Source of the DNA: Nonlabens tegetincola
GTDB taxonomy: Bacteria; Bacteroidota; Bacteroidia; Flavobacteriales; Flavobacteriaceae
Assembly (NCBI RefSeq): GCF_002954355.1
Contig: NZ_MQVV01000017.1
Coordinates: 186,001 to 250,000 of the forward strand
DNA: 64,000 bases
Direction of reading: 5' to 3'
Every line of letters starts with the position of its first letter. Positions within the stretch are counted from its first letter, which is position 1. A program made the translations under genes and the position numbers. The notes beneath the pieces are model-generated. The model saw only the letters and a program-made list of their open reading frames with translations, was not told the origin of the DNA and searched no databases. Below are positions 18,099 to 27,518 of this stretch, in pieces.

Positions 18099-19121
18099 GA
18101 TAATTAAATAACTGAGAGTTATTTAAACCCTTGCGCTTTAGCACCCATTTTAAAATACTTTTTTTCTTAAATATTTTTTTAAAAATAACGTTATCCAAAT
18201 AATAAGAAAATGTTGAAGTTGATATATTACTTAAGTATGAATAGTCTATAAATTTATTACCTTTTTCAATGAGTTTTTCGAATTCTTTTTCCATCCATGA
18301 TTCATGTACATTACCCAAATGAAACGCATTATTCGAATATGTTGATAATCTATATCCGCCTTTTTTGACAACTGGTAAATCCAAATATAAAAGCTCGCTA
18401 TCTCCATCAATTAGATAAGGTGAATTATTGATTGGTAATTCTTTAAAAACCTCACGCTTGTAAGTAGCTACGAAATGGGAACAACCTACTACTGCCTTAT
18501 GACCTGAAGTTGATTCTAGAGTCGCAATAGTATCTCCAAATTCCTCTGGTAAATGCGTCCAACCTATGCTTGTAGCAAATTTTTCAAGAGCTGGCAGATC
18601 TTTAACTTTAGAAAACTTAAGTTTATTTGAAAAAAATATTTTCTCCAAATATTATAGGTGAGATCAAATTGCTTTCTGAATACAGGAACTGGACAAACTG
18701 CTCCAGCTTTAGGAAATTCTTCAAATACTTTTACAACCTTCTTTTCCCAATTTTGAAGAAAGAGTACATCCGCATCTGTAATAGTAATTAATCTTTCTTC
18801 TACCGTGCGAAGAGCTTTTAGTAAACTATTAATTTTACCTATACCTTCACGTTCGATAATCAGTTCATCGATTTGCTTGTCTTTGTACAATTTTAATAAA
18901 CGTTGGTTAACGGCGTCACAACATTTATTACTAATTATAGATACTTTTACTTTTGAGTTTGCGGTTTTTAAGATAGACTCTAAACAAAGTATAAAAATGC
19001 GATAAGCATCCTTAAAATAGTCTTCTTCGTGAGGAATGAACAAAGGAATAAGAACTCTATGATCACAAGGTTCCTTAACCACTGGCTTTCCACCTTTTAC
19101 AGGATTTACACCTTTCCTCAT
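18082..19121 (-). pseudogene. GT-A type glycosyltransferase split by a 1-nt frameshift
   Basis: The first frame (ATG at 19119-19121, overlapping the epimerase stop as ATGA) reads RVLIPLFIPHEEDYFKDAYR, then KVKVSIISNKC and ITITDADVLFLQNWEKKVV, whose DAD is the DxD metal site. It matches through FDLTYNIWRKYFF and then runs out of frame. The second frame continues SNKLKFSKVKDLPALEKFAT and VVGCSHFVATYKREVFKELP and YLIDGDSELLYLD to the stop. One extra A in the A7 run (18630-18636, plus strand) joins them into about 345 residues. The present downstream frame would have to start at a TTG (18648). Confidence 0.8.
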
Positions 19122-20055
19122 TCGCTTTTACTACTGTAGAAATTAATCAATTTTTGTATCCCTTCTTCCAGAGGAACTAACTCACGATTTAGAATTGCTT
19201 TCATTTTTGAGATATCTGGTTGCCTTCTGGTCATATCACCTTCTTCAAGTGCCGGTAAATGAATGAGCTTAGAATCACTACCCGTTACCTTAACTAATAA
19301 TTCTGCTAATTCCTTCACCGAATAGACTTTATCACTACCTATATTATAAACATCATTTGAAAACTCATCGTTAAAAAAATAGCACAACTAGCTTCTATAT
19401 TATCATCTATATAACAGAATGTCCTACTTTGGCAACCATCACCATATATTGTAATATCTTTACCGTGTAGTGCTTGTCTCAATAATTTAGGAATTACAAA
19501 ATCCTCACTTTGATTTGGACCATAAGTGTTGAAGAATCTAAAAATCACATAATCCAAACCGTATTCTTGATGATAAGACTTAAAATAAGCCTCACCAACA
19601 TTTTTGACCACTGCGTAAGGTAATTTAGAGTTTAAAGGCGTTATATTTTCAATTTGCGGTAAACTTACAGGTTCTCCATATACCTCACTGCTTGAGGAAA
19701 AGGCCACTTTTTTTACTCCTGTGTTTTTTGATAATTCCAGAATATTCTTAATTCCTTGAATATCATTTAAGACGTTTATCGGATTATCTAAAGTGCGCTG
19801 TACTCCTACTACTGCAGCATAATGAAAAACATATTCAAATTGTCTAGACAACATGACTTGAGATAATGCCTGAATATCATTTACATCAAGTTTTACAAAA
19901 GTAAAATTATCATGAACAGGTAATTTTGAGATAGCTCCAGTAGAAAAATTATCCACACCTACTACCTCATATTTATTAGCAAGTAAATAATTGGCTAAAG
20001 CACTACCTACATTTCCAGCTACTCCTGTAATTAAAATCTTATTATTTTCTGACAT
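19118..20055 (-). pseudogene. NAD-dependent sugar epimerase/dehydratase split by a 1-nt frameshift
   Basis: Extended short-chain dehydrogenase. The N-terminal frame (ATG 20055) has ILITGVAGNVGSALANYLL (GxxGxxG NAD-binding loop), VVGVDNFSTG, the Ser site KVAFSSSSEVYGE, and the YAVVK catalytic Tyr-Lys pair, then IYGDGCQSRTFCYIDDNIEA. It continues SCAIF and shifts. The other frame (19118-19387) supplies FFNDEFSNDVYNIGSDKVYS to the stop. One extra A in the A7 run (19373-19379, plus strand) restores a ~310-residue UDP-glucose 4-epimerase/UDP-xylose-synthase-type enzyme of usual length. It likely makes a nucleotide-sugar precursor; without the last ~85 residues the sugar-binding lobe would be lost. 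Confidence 0.82.
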
Positions 20056-20902
20056 ATTTTCGATATAATACGATACGATTGAGAAAGCCCAAATTAATTT
20101 TTTGTAAATGAGATGCCAATTTAATTCTTTTATTTAAGACTCTTGGATTACCCCATTTTTTATGATAGCTGATTAAACCCCTTACCATTCGTTTATTTTG
20201 TATTTTCCAAAACTCATTTCTTTTTAAAATATAATCAGGTATTTGATTATAAAGAGATCCTAGCTTGGATTGCAAAAGATCTATTTTTTTTAGCTCAAGT
20301 TCTTTGATTTTATCAAGATGTTTGACTCTAGAATTTAATGCAACACCATGTCTTAAATTGGCTCTTAAAACTTCAAGAATAAAATCATTATCAGCCCAAT
20401 AAAAATCAAAATCTTCGTCAAAACTTTCGATATTCTTAAAAACACTTTTTTCTGCTACAAAGCACCAACCTTTAAAATGCTTTTGTATTTCATACCCTAT
20501 TATACAATCTACTCCTTTCTTATCGTACATCCATAACTTATCATCAGTAGGATCTACAGGAGATGCCAACTGCAAATGATAATCAACCATCACTTTGCTT
20601 AATGTGGAATACCAATTACTATAGAATACAACATCATTATTTGTAAAGCATATTCTTTTCCCACTTGCCATTTGTAAACCTTGATTAAGAGCTCTATGAA
20701 AATTAAAAGAATCTCCTATATATTGTTTTAAGATAACTTCCTCTGGCACTATAACTTTAGCTTTTTCTAACTCTCCACTTTCAATTACGATGATTTCATA
20801 ACTAACTTTAGTATGGTTTTGAAAGCTATTAATCACATTAGCTAAAATAGCGCTGGAATTTACATCCGTAGTAAAGGACAATATAACTAAAGAAAGTTCC
20901 AT
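20042..20902 (-). CDS. GT2 family glycosyltransferase
   Basis: 286 residues. A GT-A domain begins LSLVILSFTTDVNSSAILAN, with YEIIVIESGE, FNFHRALNQGLQMASGKRI and CFTNNDVVFYSNW. In the last segment TNNDVV takes the place of the usual DDD/DxD metal motif, as in many GT2 rhamnosyl/galactofuranosyl-type enzymes. A WCFVAEKSVF and DFYWADNDFILEVLRAN region forms the acceptor side. The C-terminal ~80 residues are Lys-rich. It overlaps the epimerase start by 14 bp. Confidence 0.82.
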   Translation of the reverse strand: MELSLVILSFTTDVNSSAILANVINSFQNHTKVSYEIIVIESGELEKAKVIVPEEVILKQYIGDSFNFHRALNQGLQMASGKRICFTNNDVVFYSNWYSTLSKVMVDYHLQLASPVDPTDDKLWMYDKKGVDCIIGYEIQKHFKGWCFVAEKSVFKNIESFDEDFDFYWADNDFILEVLRANLRHGVALNSRVKHLDKIKELELKKIDLLQSKLGSLYNQIPDYILKRNEFWKIQNKRMVRGLISYHKKWGNPRVLNKRIKLASHLQKINLGFLNRIVLYRKYVRK

Positions 20903-21724
20903 TTATTTTACTTTACTCATAAGCTTACTTAAGGCTAATTGCATCCTTTTATCATCTGATCTTAACTTGTTTCTTCCTTTTTCTCCTTCTATGTACAAAT
21001 TTGGTAAATGATGTATTAGATTATCTTCGAACTCTGAAATACAGATTAATTTTTTCTTACCCGCAAATTCATATAAATCCGTATTAACTTTACACTTAAC
21101 ACTATAGTTTTGATCATTTAAAGGTTTTAAGCCTAACCACTTTTTAAACTTTTTCTCGACTTTAAAAAATAAAGACGGTTCTTTTATTACTAAATGATTA
21201 AAGTTAATTTTTTCACCAATTTCAATTAATTGTGTTTTTGTGATAATAAAACTCGCTTGATGTAGATTAGTAAAGTGTGCAAATACCTTATTTTGGTATA
21301 CTTCAACAGAATTATAGTCCCATTCAAAATCAAGATGATAACCAGGGTAATAGTAATTATTAGACTTATCTTCTTCGTATTGAATAAGGCCCGATATTCT
21401 ATTTTGGGGTAGAATTTGTAAATATTCAAGATGCTTATCTACATGATGCTCTTTAAATAAATGATCATTTTCACCGTATATAAAAATATCGAAATCATTT
21501 CGACGGTCCCAAATTTCTTTACGACAAGTCAATGGTAGCAATTGGTAATCATTTAACTCAACAACATTTACTTTATCTACATTTTTTATAGATAATTGAA
21601 TATTGGATTGGACGATGATAGATACCTCATACTTTGTAAAAGAGGAAAGTTCCTTTACCACCTCTTCTAGATACTTTAACTGTTCTTGTCCATAATTAAC
21701 AAGTACCGCAAGAATTTTTTTCAT
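20903..21724 (-). CDS. Uncharacterised protein, possible glycosyltransferase
   Basis: 273 residues from ATG 21724, which shares one base with the upstream stop (TGATG); the next gene starts immediately after its stop. I do not recognise the family. A GT-A-like N-terminus (KILAVLVNYGQEQLKYLEEV) is followed by YEVSIIVQSN and then FDIFIYGENDHLFKEHHVD, where END could serve as a DxD-like site. Further on are a NYYYPGYHLDFEWDY segment and a HQASFIITKTQLIEIG strand, a pattern seen after the donor site in some sugar transferases. No signal peptide or membrane helix. Context argues for a role in glycan assembly. Confidence 0.55.
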   Translation of the reverse strand: MKKILAVLVNYGQEQLKYLEEVVKELSSFTKYEVSIIVQSNIQLSIKNVDKVNVVELNDYQLLPLTCRKEIWDRRNDFDIFIYGENDHLFKEHHVDKHLEYLQILPQNRISGLIQYEEDKSNNYYYPGYHLDFEWDYNSVEVYQNKVFAHFTNLHQASFIITKTQLIEIGEKINFNHLVIKEPSLFFKVEKKFKKWLGLKPLNDQNYSVKCKVNTDLYEFAGKKKLICISEFEDNLIHHLPNLYIEGEKGRNKLRSDDKRMQLALSKLMSKVK

Positions 21725-22905
21725 CAATTAAAAGATGTATTTCTAAATTTCCCATACAAACCTCTCCATTCGCTTGAAATGTTTGTTGTCCCAAATATTC
21801 TATCTAATTCTTTATGTAATTGTAATACATCGTGAGAAGGTTTCAAAACGTTTGAATTAATTATACCTGGTATTTCAGAAAATTTATTGAAAAACGATAT
21901 TGGAAAATTTTTATTACGGTAAATTGAGTAAGGCAACCAATTACCTGCTAAAACCGGAATATTAGCATACAACGACTCTGTAACTGTTCCAGACATTGCA
22001 TCACTTATTGGAGCATAAATCATTAAATCCATTTTAGAGCGATAGTCAATTAAATCTTTATCCTCTAAGAAATCCAATTGTAAGAATATTTTTAATTTAG
22101 ATGTTTCCTTGAATTTTAATATTTGATTTAAATAATCATTATTCAACCCATAAGTCAACAATAGGTGAACATTAATTTTACTTGAAGCCAAGTTTTCTAA
22201 TTGATGTAAGATTTTAATGTGATTGTTCTCTTTATGCCCGTTATGTCCCACCAGTATATTAAAACCTTCCTTTCGTTGCAAATTTTTAAAACTTAATGAT
22301 TTAAATTTCTCTATGTGACAAGTCTTAAATGGAAATTTTATAACTATAATTTTTTCTGATAATTGATTGCCGAATCGTGATATGATGATCTTTTTTAAAT
22401 CATCATTTTGAATCGTAATATATTTTGCTCTTTTGAGAAGTATAGCCACAACCTTATCATAACCTAGATGTTCCGTACGAAGTAAGTCAGATCCCCAAAA
22501 GGATATTAATAATTTTTTTGGAGAGATACCTAATGTCGCCACGAGATTCTCCAGCGTAGCAAAATGTAAATGGTAACAATCTACATCTTTCTTCAAAAAT
22601 TGATTATTACGATAATAACGTAATATTTTGCTTATAGTTTTAAAAAGAGACTGTCTCTTGTTTTGATATTTATAGGTTAAAAAAACAATTTTAATAAAAT
22701 TGATATTAAACAAAAATATCATTAAAACATAAAGCTTTGATTTTTTTTTAATCTCAATTTGTTCAATAAAATTCGGTGCTTGCTTTGATCCTATTTTTTG
22801 AGAGCGTGCATGCAAAACTGAAATATTATTTACATGACTAAAGATAACTTCATACCAATTGTAAATAAAATTTGTTTGGATATTTCCAAGAAGGAATATA
22901 TTCAT
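21724..22905 (-). CDS. GT4-like glycosyltransferase
   Basis: 393 residues from ATG 22903-22905, one nucleotide after the Wzt stop. A GTG three codons upstream overlaps the Wzt stop and is less likely. The N-terminal half contains an amphipathic, very hydrophobic stretch (LYVLMIFLFNINFIKIVFLT), probably membrane-associating. DCYHLHFATLENL and LLISFWGSDLLRTEHLG follow, the latter typical of GT4 acceptor domains. The C-terminal half has FNILVGHNGHKENNHIKIL and YAPISDAMSGTVTESLYANI, a donor site close to E-x7-E. It resembles the 4-alpha-L-fucosyltransferase/GT56-like group in places, but I would not assign it further. Confidence 0.7.
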   Translation of the reverse strand: MNIFLLGNIQTNFIYNWYEVIFSHVNNISVLHARSQKIGSKQAPNFIEQIEIKKKSKLYVLMIFLFNINFIKIVFLTYKYQNKRQSLFKTISKILRYYRNNQFLKKDVDCYHLHFATLENLVATLGISPKKLLISFWGSDLLRTEHLGYDKVVAILLKRAKYITIQNDDLKKIIISRFGNQLSEKIIVIKFPFKTCHIEKFKSLSFKNLQRKEGFNILVGHNGHKENNHIKILHQLENLASSKINVHLLLTYGLNNDYLNQILKFKETSKLKIFLQLDFLEDKDLIDYRSKMDLMIYAPISDAMSGTVTESLYANIPVLAGNWLPYSIYRNKNFPISFFNKFSEIPGIINSNVLKPSHDVLQLHKELDRIFGTTNISSEWRGLYGKFRNTSFN

Positions 22906-22906
22906 A

Positions 22907-24184
22907 TTAATCACTAAATTTGGCTTTTAACAAAACACCACTACCCGGCCTGGCCAATCTACCTTCTGTATGCATCTTAGTATTTAATACAGTAAATGTA
23001 AAAACATTGTCAATTCTGTCTATATAATTAAGTGTTTCAGTGGTAGTGTCAAAACTCAAAAAGTTAATGGTATAGCTTGAGGATCTAAAATTCATCATTT
23101 CAATGTTTAATCTAAAGCTATTAGAATTTGTGTTGAAATCATAACAATATTCATCGCTTGGAAATGCTGCAATGATATTTTGATTGGCATCAATTATTTG
23201 TATACTTATTAGAAGTTTTTTGATTTCAATGCTTGTATCTCGTTCGTACTCAAATACTATACTGAATGGATCAAATGGACCTATTGCTTCAATTGAACGT
23301 TCATTCGTATCTACTATACGTACTTTTTTTAGTTTGATAGCCTGATTACCCAAACGATCCGTTCTTGAAGCCAAATCCTCTTCTGAATGGGAGTTGGATG
23401 ACAAGTAATGAGAAACAGAGTCATTTGTACTTCCATCAAAACGTAAAATCCCATTTTCAATTACTATTGCACGAGTACATAAGTCTCTTATAGCTCCCAT
23501 ATTATGACTTACGAACAGCACTGTTCTACCAGTAGTGTTAGAAATATCTTTCATCTTTCCTATGGCTTTCTTTTGAAACTCTGCATCGCCTACCGCAAGC
23601 ACCTCGTCAACCACAAGAATATCCGGCTCTAAAAATGCAGCAACCGCAAATCCCAATCGTACTCGCATACCGCTGCTATATCTTTTTACCGGTGTATCTA
23701 TATACATTTCACAGCCTGAAAAATCTACGATCTCTTCTAGTTTACTAGCTATTTCGGCTTTAGTCATTCCTAGAATAGCTCCATTTAAATAAATATTTTC
23801 CCTTCCGGTGAGTTCTGGATGCATTCCAGTACCTACTTCTAGTAAACTGGCTATTCGACCTTTTGTTTTAATACTACCAGTAGTAGGTGCAGTGACACGT
23901 GACAAAATTTTAAGTAAGGTAGATTTACCAGCCCCATTTTTGCCTATAATTCCTAAAATTTCACCTCGTTTTACTTCAAAGTTGATGTCACGCAATGCCC
24001 AAACATAATCACTTGATGCTTTTTTACTGCGATCATTAACCGTACCTACCTTTAGATAAGGATCTTCTTTACCTCGTATTTTATGCCAAAACCTATTTAA
24101 ATCATGACTTAGGGTTCCAGTACCTACTGTTCCTAGACGGTATTGTTTATTAATATTTTCTACTTTTAATATAACCTCACTCAT
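22907..24184 (-). CDS. wzt: Polysaccharide ABC exporter ATPase (Wzt) with C-terminal domain
   Basis: 425 residues. ATPase: Walker A GIIGKNGAGKSTLLKIL, SLLEVGTGMHPELTGREN (the Wzt/TagH-specific loop), signature RYSSGMRVRLGFAVA, Walker B DILVVDEVLAVGD. From about residue 265 a beta-rich C-terminal domain follows, like the carbohydrate-binding domain by which Wzt recognises a capped O-polysaccharide. With Wzm it moves undecaprenyl-linked glycan across the inner membrane, driven by ATP. It lies 3 nt downstream of wzm. The presence of the C-terminal domain argues that the exported chain carries a terminal modification; the methyltransferase nearby is a candidate capper. Confidence 0.92.
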   Translation of the reverse strand: MSEVILKVENINKQYRLGTVGTGTLSHDLNRFWHKIRGKEDPYLKVGTVNDRSKKASSDYVWALRDINFEVKRGEILGIIGKNGAGKSTLLKILSRVTAPTTGSIKTKGRIASLLEVGTGMHPELTGRENIYLNGAILGMTKAEIASKLEEIVDFSGCEMYIDTPVKRYSSGMRVRLGFAVAAFLEPDILVVDEVLAVGDAEFQKKAIGKMKDISNTTGRTVLFVSHNMGAIRDLCTRAIVIENGILRFDGSTNDSVSHYLSSNSHSEEDLASRTDRLGNQAIKLKKVRIVDTNERSIEAIGPFDPFSIVFEYERDTSIEIKKLLISIQIIDANQNIIAAFPSDEYCYDFNTNSNSFRLNIEMMNFRSSSYTINFLSFDTTTETLNYIDRIDNVFTFTVLNTKMHTEGRLARPGSGVLLKAKFSD

Positions 24185-24187
24185 AAT

Positions 24188-25042
24188 TTAAACGGTATCA
24201 ATAAAAGTTTTTTCTGTACGATTAAATATCACTAGACCTACAAAAAGGGTAGCGATGCTTACAACAACCGCAATTAATAGTTGCCACAAACTATCCTGCC
24301 CTACATCGAGTAACATATTACGGTATAGCTCAATAAGTTGGGCTAGCGGATTGTAGGTTACCACCCAAGCATACTCTCCTAATTCTTCACTGGCAAACTG
24401 CAAAGAATACATAACAGCACTGATATACATTAATAATTGAATACCAAAATCTATTAAAATACTTAAATCTCTATATTTGGTAGTCAAGCTACTTAAAATC
24501 ATGCCTACTCCAAGACCCAGCATAGCAACACTAAAAACTGGAATTGGTAATAGGTACCAATAAGGTCCCAACTGTAAATCTTCTCCATTCCATAAAAAGA
24601 ATAAGTAAAACACAAAAAAGATACCTAGCTGAATTACGTATTTAAGCAATCCAGATAGGACTTTACTAGCAGGAGCAATAACTCTAGGAAAATATACTTT
24701 GCCAAACAAACTACTATTGGTAAGGAATGTCTTGCTTGTAGTAGATAATGATTCTTTAAAATAACTCCATAGTGTAATACCCGATAAATTAAACAAAAAG
24801 CTGGGCACACCATAAGTATTTATTCCTCCTAGTTTATTAAATACCAACGTGAAAATAACTCCTGTAAATAATGGTTGTATTAAAAACCAAAGTGGTCCTA
24901 AAACTGTTTGTTTATATACTGTAACAATATCCCGTTTAACAAAAAGAATCAATAAATCACGGTATCGCCATATCTCTTTTAAATTTAGATCAATAAATTT
25001 TCCTTTAGGCTTTATTTCGTATAACCAATTGTCCGATTTCAC
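24188..25042 (-). CDS. wzm: Polysaccharide ABC exporter permease (Wzm, ABC-2 type)
   Basis: 284 residues with six membrane segments in an ABC-2 layout. An amphipathic N-terminus (NLKEIWRYRDLLILFVKRD) precedes KQTVLGPLWFLIQPLFTGVIFTLVF, the signature of Wzm/TagG/KpsM permeases, and the C-terminal half has YNPLAQLIELYRNMLLDVG. It forms the transmembrane channel with Wzt. The only in-frame start before the conserved region is GTG at 25040-25042, 12 bp after the Wzc-like stop. Confidence 0.92.
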   Translation of the reverse strand: MKSDNWLYEIKPKGKFIDLNLKEIWRYRDLLILFVKRDIVTVYKQTVLGPLWFLIQPLFTGVIFTLVFNKLGGINTYGVPSFLFNLSGITLWSYFKESLSTTSKTFLTNSSLFGKVYFPRVIAPASKVLSGLLKYVIQLGIFFVFYLFFLWNGEDLQLGPYWYLLPIPVFSVAMLGLGVGMILSSLTTKYRDLSILIDFGIQLLMYISAVMYSLQFASEELGEYAWVVTYNPLAQLIELYRNMLLDVGQDSLWQLLIAVVVSIATLFVGLVIFNRTEKTFIDTV

Positions 25043-25054
25043 TGTTGCTCTTTT

Positions 25055-27517
25055 TTATTTACGCTTTCGCGAAAGCGTATAATCCAGTATTTTTTTATAC
25101 CATGGTTTTTTGATTTTGTTTACGTGATATCCATTACCGTAAGCTCCATATCCGTAACCATATCCATATCCGTAACCATATCCATAACCGTACTTACCTC
25201 GATCATCGTAGTAATTAAAAACAAAACTCACATTTTCTATTTCATTTTTGGAGTACTTATCGTTTATAACTTCTATCATTCCCTTTTTTGTGTATCCTTG
25301 ACGTACCATATACAAAGAAGCATCAGCATGTTTAGCGATCTCCAAAGCATCAGCTACCAAACCTAAAGGTGGTGTATCCAAAACTATATAATCATAAGAT
25401 TTTTTAAGCTCTTCAATCAGGTTTCCTGCGCGCTCACTCAAAATAAGTTCACTAGGATTAGGTGGTACAGGACCCGATAGTATTAAATCTAGATTATCAA
25501 CTCGAGTATTATGAATTACTTGTTCCAAGCTGGCATCATTAACCAAGTAATTAGAGACACCTACTGTATTCTCTATTCCGAAATCATCAAAAATTTTGGG
25601 CTTTCTTAAATCTAGACCAATAAGCAAGGTACGCTTACCACTCATAGCATAAACCGTAGCAAGATTTATACTCATAAAAGTTTTTCCTTCACCACTTACA
25701 CTACTTGTGACCATGATTGTTCTACATCCATGAGACGCTTCTCCTTTGTACATAAAATGTAGACTAGATCGTATTCCTCTAAAGGCTTCTGCAATTGTGG
25801 ATTTAGGCTGATCATTTACAACAAGATTACTTGGGTGATTCATTTTACCGATAACCCCAATTAACGGCACATTCGACATGCGTTCCAAATCCTTTGGTAC
25901 ATGTAAATAGTTATCCAGTAAAGTAAGAAAAAAAGCTAACCCAACGGGTAATGCTACTGCTATAAGCAAGGCAATTAGGTAATTGATATTACCGTCACGT
26001 CTGGATCCACCACCTCCTGTGTCTCTTGCTTTGTCTATGACAAATACATCACTTACATTGGCTGCTTTTACCAGTTCTGCTTCTGCTTTTTTTGCTTTAA
26101 AAATATTGAAAGCATCTTGCTCAATTTCTAATTGTCTTTGTTTGCGTAAAAATGCTTGCTGTTCTTTAGGCAATTTTTTAATTTCTGATTCAATTCGATT
26201 GATTTTTGAATATAAATCATTCAAATCTCTATTTAACAAAGACTTGGAGCTTCTGATGTTTTCAAAAATTACTTCTTTCACCGTATTAATGTCCCTATCA
26301 ATTTGCTGAAAAACCGGTGCGTCCGCACGCATTGAAAATTCTCTTTTTTTCCGTTCTTCTGACAAGCTAACCAATCTTGCAACGGCGCCACCAATACTGG
26401 ATTCTTCAATTCCAACAATTGATGGGGCTTGAATTAAAGTATAGTCACTTTTATTTTTTAAGTAATTTTCTAAATTTTCATAATAATCTAGCTGTCTTTT
26501 GATACCTGTTTCCTGCTTTTCATAATCGGTTAATCTTAGATTAAGATCTGTAGATTGTTCTTGAGCATCTAATAATGTGGTTTTTCCTTTAAAGTCTTCT
26601 AGGTCGTCCTCGGCTGCTTTAACCGACTTAATTTGAGCTACTAAACTGCTATCAATGTATTGTATCGTGGCTGTAGCAAATTTGTTTTTAAGCTCTAATT
26701 CTTCTGTTTCAAGTACAATAGAACTTGTATTTATATAATCAATGAGCCTGGCTTTATTAGTTCCAGATAGAGATAATTCAAGAATAGAACTGCCTTCTGG
26801 CTTCTGCATAATACGGATGCCCTTGTAATTATTTACAGTTGCCCAATAATTACCGAAGTTAAATAACCATTGCCCAGTTTGTATGTTTTCACTTGTCTTT
26901 TCAATGACTACATTAAGAAAAGGTAGTTGAATACTATCACCAAATTTGAATTGTTGTGACCATTCTCCAACAGGCGTTTTCACCTGTTCATGCACTTTAT
27001 TGGCATAATCATAGGCCAAAGAAGTTTCTGCTGAAAAGGAAGCGCTTAATTCAAAACTATCCTGATCTAGCACTTTAATACGAACGTTTTTGCCGTAAAT
27101 CTGTGCTCTAGCAGTATCAGCATAAATAAAGAAAGGTGTCGCTTTGTAAGCGTCAATATTGAAATACTCGCCTTCTTTGATATAGTTAATGTAAAATTGT
27201 AATTCATCTACGACACGCTCGGCATGTGTTCTCGATTTAAATTTTGTAATGACAGTGGTTACCTTGTCTGTCGTTCCACCCCAATTAAATGTGAGACTTT
27301 GATTACTTGTAAATAACGGATTGGTATTATCCTTTATACTTATTAACGAAGAAGCACTATAATAAGTTTGAATAAATTGATTTTTATAATAAGCATAGGA
27401 TAATCCTATTATCAAACATAGTAGGAAAAACCACCACAATTTAATCAACTTATTTAAAAATTGGCTAATGTCGAAAATCCCAGACAAGCCATCTAAATCT
27501 TTAGCTTCTTCAGACAT
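25055..27517 (-). CDS. Wzc-like polysaccharide co-polymerase with BY-type tyrosine kinase and Tyr-Gly tail
   Basis: 820 residues. A Wzz/PCP domain spans about residues 15-510, with TM1 near 28-46 (WWFFLLCLIIGLSYAYY), a long coiled-coil periplasmic part, and TM2 near 515-535 (NYLIALLIAVALPVGLAFFL). A cytoplasmic BY-kinase follows: TIMVTSSVSGEGKTFMSINL (Walker A), LLIGLDLRKPK (Walker A'), and YIVLDTPPLG (Walker B). The tail holds about ten tyrosines as a Tyr-Gly run, encoded by a tandem repeat, then a basic end LSRKRK that includes a palindrome copy. Autophosphorylation of such tails controls chain length and export. It is transcribed directly after the Wza-like gene, and its stop precedes the permease gene by 12 bp. 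Confidence 0.92.
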   Translation of the reverse strand: MSEEAKDLDGLSGIFDISQFLNKLIKLWWFFLLCLIIGLSYAYYKNQFIQTYYSASSLISIKDNTNPLFTSNQSLTFNWGGTTDKVTTVITKFKSRTHAERVVDELQFYINYIKEGEYFNIDAYKATPFFIYADTARAQIYGKNVRIKVLDQDSFELSASFSAETSLAYDYANKVHEQVKTPVGEWSQQFKFGDSIQLPFLNVVIEKTSENIQTGQWLFNFGNYWATVNNYKGIRIMQKPEGSSILELSLSGTNKARLIDYINTSSIVLETEELELKNKFATATIQYIDSSLVAQIKSVKAAEDDLEDFKGKTTLLDAQEQSTDLNLRLTDYEKQETGIKRQLDYYENLENYLKNKSDYTLIQAPSIVGIEESSIGGAVARLVSLSEERKKREFSMRADAPVFQQIDRDINTVKEVIFENIRSSKSLLNRDLNDLYSKINRIESEIKKLPKEQQAFLRKQRQLEIEQDAFNIFKAKKAEAELVKAANVSDVFVIDKARDTGGGGSRRDGNINYLIALLIAVALPVGLAFFLTLLDNYLHVPKDLERMSNVPLIGVIGKMNHPSNLVVNDQPKSTIAEAFRGIRSSLHFMYKGEASHGCRTIMVTSSVSGEGKTFMSINLATVYAMSGKRTLLIGLDLRKPKIFDDFGIENTVGVSNYLVNDASLEQVIHNTRVDNLDLILSGPVPPNPSELILSERAGNLIEELKKSYDYIVLDTPPLGLVADALEIAKHADASLYMVRQGYTKKGMIEVINDKYSKNEIENVSFVFNYYDDRGKYGYGYGYGYGYGYGYGAYGNGYHVNKIKKPWYKKILDYTLSRKRK
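25063..25076. repeat. Dispersed palindrome GCTTTCGCGAAAGC, copy 5
   Basis: Perfect copy, extended to 18 bp by ac...gt, coding the last residues (LSRKR) of the Wzc-like kinase, seven bases before its stop codon ends. Confidence 0.9.
25151..25186. repeat. Two perfect 18-bp tandem units coding Tyr-Gly repeats
   Basis: Two identical 18-bp units lie at 25151-25168 and 25169-25186, with degenerate TATGG/TACGG units on both sides. On the minus strand each unit codes YGYGYG. The tract makes the Tyr-Gly tail of the Wzc-like kinase. Slippage by one unit would add or remove three tyrosines without changing frame. Confidence 0.85.
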
Positions 27518-27518
27518 A

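Noticed and set aside
4658-19379. Programmed ribosomal or transcriptional slippage at the five A/T tracts
   Set aside because: Tracts are only 5-7 long, shorter than usual slippage tracts, one is of opposite sign, and no stimulatory structure was seen; left open only as a minor option.
25146-25194. Short repeated units that might suggest a CRISPR or regulatory array
   Set aside because: The units are contiguous, in frame, and code Tyr-Gly; no spacers.
25124-25366. 80-residue plus-strand frame opposite the Wzc tail
   Set aside because: Its Ile/Ser/Thr/Val repeat is the complement of the Tyr-Gly tandem repeat.
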